Assembly: GCA_007050885.1 (NCBI GenBank)
Contig: SMYQ01000216.1
Coordinates: 1 to 5,657 of the forward strand
DNA: 5,657 bases
DNA from: Candidatus Bathyarchaeota archaeon
Lineage (GTDB): Archaea; Thermoproteota; Bathyarchaeia; 40CM-2-53-6; RBG-13-38-9
Direction: 5' to 3'
Each line of letters begins with the position of its first letter. The first letter of the stretch is position 1. The notes under the pieces are model-generated. The model had not been told where the DNA came from. It searched no databases and worked only from the letters and a program-made list of their open reading frames with translations. A program made the position numbers and the translations under genes. Positions 3,485-5,657 of the stretch are shown here, one piece after another.

Positions 3485-5657
3485 TAGACTTTCACCTGTC
3501 CTTTGATCAGCACGACGTGGTGCATAGTCTCTGGGATCTCGAGTCCGACCGTGGAGGGAGCCATTAGAAGAAACTGTGGATGAATTAGTGAGTCTTTTTG
3601 GGTTAAATCGAGGGCGCGTTGAACAACACTGAGAATAGCTGCACGGCTTGCTTCATCGAGGCGTTGGGTAAATTCATCAATCACATGGAGGGGACTCTTG
3701 GCGAGAGTGTGTAGGGCTAAAATGAAAGTCTGGGTGGCTAGGACCCGTTCGCCCCCAGACATTTCTTGATAGGTCCGCCAGTCGCCTTTGCGGTTAATGG
3801 CAAGTTGAAGGTGGAGCTCCGCACGACTGGGTTCATCGGGGAATCGAATAAGCAGTTTGACTTGCTTGAGGAAGTGGCTGAGTAATTGGTTCATACGGTG
3901 GTTGAGGATTTCAACCGTCTCTTGGAGTTGCCGTCTCCACTCGAGAAGTCTTCGATCAACGTCCGTCATCAGATTTTCTAAGTGGAGCTGACGTTGTTTG
4001 AGGTAGTCTTGGAGTTGGGAGACGACTTGTTCCTGGTCTTCAAAGGCTTGCCGATCGTCTGCTGTGGCGGTGATAGTATCAATCATCGCCTGGATTTGGA
4101 TTTGTTCATCACGAATCGCAGTAGGGTTTCGAACAGCCTGAGGGCGTTCTCCCAGTGCTGTGGCAGCCTTACGGAAATGTTTGGTTTGTTTAATGAGATG
4201 CTCATATTCATCTTCGCGTTGCTTGAGCTCTGCAACGAGGTGGTTGATTTCAACCTGACGGCGTGATCGTCGAAGGTCAAGGTTTTGGAGTTGTTCGGAT
4301 AGTTTTTGCTGTCGGGAATGGATCGGTGATAATTCTAAGTTATATTCCTGATAATCTTGGCTAAGCCTGTCGCATTCAGTTTCCAGTTCAAGAATCAGTT
4401 GTTGTAATTCAGCGACTCGATGTTCAGAACTAGTGACCAGGGCTGTTCTTTCCCCATCAGAAAGATGAGATATGTGCACTTGCTGAAGGTCTTGGAGGGT
4501 TGCCCGAAGTTGACTTATTTCAGAATTGATGCGCATTCGGTCTCGCATCAGTTTAGCTTCTTGTTCACGAAGTTCACGGAGTTGAATGCGTGTATCAGCG
4601 CCATCCTGGGCTAGTCCCAAATCGTTGAGAGAGACATCCAAACTTACCGTAACGGGTCGGGGTGGTCGGGCAAAGGCGCCGATTCGGAGATAATGACTTG
4701 TTCCTTCACTAGTAATGATGTTGCAATTGAGTTGTTGAGAGGCATCGACTAGCGTGTTGGGATCGGCTCCTTCCTCCGCGATAGCTGTGTTTATGACACG
4801 GCTTAGGAAACTAATGGCATATATATCCCCTTCAATGAGATCAGCTGCCCAACCAATCACGGGTAAAGAAACCGTTGGGCGATCTCGCGTTATCGCGGTC
4901 GTGGGATTTGTCCGGGCGACCACCAGATCTGGCTTTTCATGTGGCCAGAGATGATCATACAAGTTTTTAGCCTCAACGAAGACCTCTCGATTCAGAGCAA
5001 TGAATGCATAGGAGTAGCGTCCCAAGGCCAGTTTGACCGCGGTTTCGTACTGTGCATACTCCGGTTTCATACGAATGAGCGCAAAAAGGGGCCCAATCAC
5101 TGCATCAGAGAGTGCGAGTTTATCAAGTTCAGACCGGTATCGGAGGCAGCCCCGAAGTATTGTCTCTTCAAAATGTGGATACCGTTGGGGTTTGGTAAAG
5201 AGGTACTCTTCCGTTGAGGCAATATCTTGTCGGACCTGAGCGAGTTGATCATCGATGCCATCTCGATCCTGGATAATCGTTGCTAACTCCTTCTGAATGG
5301 CGTCAATTTTGCCTGTTGCGGGCTTCCGACGCTTGGTATATCGTTCTGTTCGATTTAGCATGCCTTTGAGTTCATTCTCTAGCCCTCGCCGATGGCCTTG
5401 TGCTTGCAACCGCTCATCGTGTAGCGAGTCCATGGTTGTTAGGAGCTTTTCCCGTTTTGCTTCAATCGCTTCGCACTTCTCTTTCAAGCTGGTTTTCCTT
5501 TGGTCTAACTTGTCCAATTTCTCATTTTGGTCGGAGAGTTGGGTTTCCAGACTGGTAACTTGTGATTGGAGTTGGCTAGCAAGCTCCTCACGATAAGCCA
5601 CTTCAGCCCAGGCCGCTTCAACGTCGAGATCCTTCTGTCTCTGTTGGAGCTGCTGTT
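3484..5657 (-). CDS. SMC-family ATPase, Smc5/6-like, N-terminus outside the window
   Basis: The frame is open from the right edge (18 sense codons before GTG 5601, continuing the coiled coil), so the N-terminal head with Walker A is missing; 723 residues are visible. Counting from GTG 5601 as residue 1, the order is: incoming coiled coil to about 135; hinge about 140-325, with the hinge hallmark ETAVKLALG (186-194) and a later NIITSEG segment; outgoing coiled coil about 335-560; C-terminal head with signature MSGGER (614-619), Walker B LHVIDEF (638-644) and a TQRLD D-loop. The head reads like Smc5 (SGGER-x-V-x-T, VDEINQGMD) or Smc6 (LDEFD), not LDE-x-DA-x-LD. The tail (HPQFLLMAP ... VVLIKGQ) also recalls the Smc5 tail (PQYF-x-ITP-x-L ... 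V). SMC proteins dimerise at the hinge, bind DNA and hydrolyse ATP between paired heads to entrap or extrude DNA. First gene visible of a five-gene operon. Confidence 0.92.
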   Translation of the reverse strand, partial: QQLQQRQKDLDVEAAWAEVAYREELASQLQSQVTSLETQLSDQNEKLDKLDQRKTSLKEKCEAIEAKREKLLTTMDSLHDERLQAQGHRRGLENELKGMLNRTERYTKRRKPATGKIDAIQKELATIIQDRDGIDDQLAQVRQDIASTEEYLFTKPQRYPHFEETILRGCLRYRSELDKLALSDAVIGPLFALIRMKPEYAQYETAVKLALGRYSYAFIALNREVFVEAKNLYDHLWPHEKPDLVVARTNPTTAITRDRPTVSLPVIGWAADLIEGDIYAISFLSRVINTAIAEEGADPNTLVDASQQLNCNIITSEGTSHYLRIGAFARPPRPVTVSLDVSLNDLGLAQDGADTRIQLRELREQEAKLMRDRMRINSEISQLRATLQDLQQVHISHLSDGERTALVTSSEHRVAELQQLILELETECDRLSQDYQEYNLELSPIHSRQQKLSEQLQNLDLRRSRRQVEINHLVAELKQREDEYEHLIKQTKHFRKAATALGERPQAVRNPTAIRDEQIQIQAMIDTITATADDRQAFEDQEQVVSQLQDYLKQRQLHLENLMTDVDRRLLEWRRQLQETVEILNHRMNQLLSHFLKQVKLLIRFPDEPSRAELHLQLAINRKGDWRTYQEMSGGERVLATQTFILALHTLAKSPLHVIDEFTQRLDEASRAAILSVVQRALDLTQKDSLIHPQFLLMAPSTVGLEIPETMHHVVLIKGQVKV
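3492..3497 (-). promoter_or_regulatory. Shine-Dalgarno site AGGTGA for the 263-aa gene
   Basis: AGGTGA on the minus strand lies 7 nt before ATG 3484, within the last codons of the SMC gene. It matches the standard complement of the 16S rRNA 3' end and supports the start that forms the TAATG stop-start overlap. Confidence 0.55.

Noticed and set aside
3982..5596. Plus-strand open frames opposite the SMC gene
   Set aside because: They are antisense shadows: rich in Ser, Leu, Phe and Cys from the complement of Glu, Gln, Lys and Arg coiled-coil codons, without ribosome sites or domain features.
5599..5601. GTG codon as the start of the SMC gene
   Set aside because: The frame stays open for 18 more codons to the window edge with coiled-coil composition, and an SMC without an N-terminal Walker A head would be non-functional; the gene is cut by the edge.
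1164..5657. Wadjet (JetABCD) or MksBEFG plasmid-defence operon
   Set aside because: No JetD/MksG Toprim nuclease is present, the SMC head is Smc5/6-like rather than MukB/JetC-like, and a RING-like gene is not a known Wadjet part.
3484..5657. Rad50 or SbcC instead of SMC
   Set aside because: The middle of the coiled coil contains a folded hinge of about 180 residues with the ALG hallmark, not a CxxC zinc hook, and no Mre11 gene is nearby.
1..5657. CRISPR array, tRNA, insertion sequence or attachment site
   Set aside because: I saw no regularly spaced direct repeats, tRNA-like cloverleaf, transposase motif or terminal inverted repeats; the window is almost entirely protein coding.

Overview
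The window looks like archaeal DNA, most plausibly from an Asgard-type lineage. This is an inference from protein content, because no rRNA, tRNA or marker gene is present. It is about as rich in G+C as in A+T, almost fully coding, with compact overlapping genes and clear Shine-Dalgarno sites (GGAGGA, GAGGAGG, AGGTGA). The argument for archaea with eukaryote-like machinery rests on a minus-strand operon whose SMC protein, winged-helix partner and zinc-finger protein each resemble parts of the eukaryotic Smc5/6 complex more than bacterial ScpAB or MukBEF.

Layout. Positions 1-112 (minus) hold the first 37 codons of a gene running off the left edge, possibly a GNAT acetyltransferase. A 74-bp divergent promoter region separates it from a plus-strand arginase-fold histone-deacetylase-like gene (187-1167). 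That gene collides tail to tail with the minus-strand operon: both stop codons are TAG, read from opposite strands of one CTAG palindrome at 1164-1167. From 5657 down to 1164 the minus strand carries, in order of transcription: an SMC ATPase lacking its N-terminus (cut by the right edge); a 263-aa protein in the position of a kleisin; a 215-aa protein with two winged helices (KITE type); a 153-aa protein with a RING-like cysteine/histidine cluster; and an unrecognised 143-aa protein. Junctions are a 1-nt overlap, a 4-nt overlap, an 11-nt overlap and a 2-nt gap, so these are very probably one transcript.

Proposed meaning. The SMC C-terminal head (MSGGER, then VIDEFTQRLD) has the form seen in Smc5/Smc6 rather than the LDE-x-DA-x-LD form of SMC/ScpAB, cohesin and condensin. 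The KITE-type protein ends its second winged helix with a GPR-x-x-LE segment reminiscent of Nse1 and Nse3/MAGE, and the next gene supplies a zinc domain resembling the RING that is fused to Nse1 in eukaryotes. The simplest reading is a compact Smc5/6-like DNA loop-extruding or repair complex encoded as an operon, with an Nse1-like subunit split into two genes and one extra subunit of unknown function. The homology statements come from reading motifs by eye and need profile and structure comparison.
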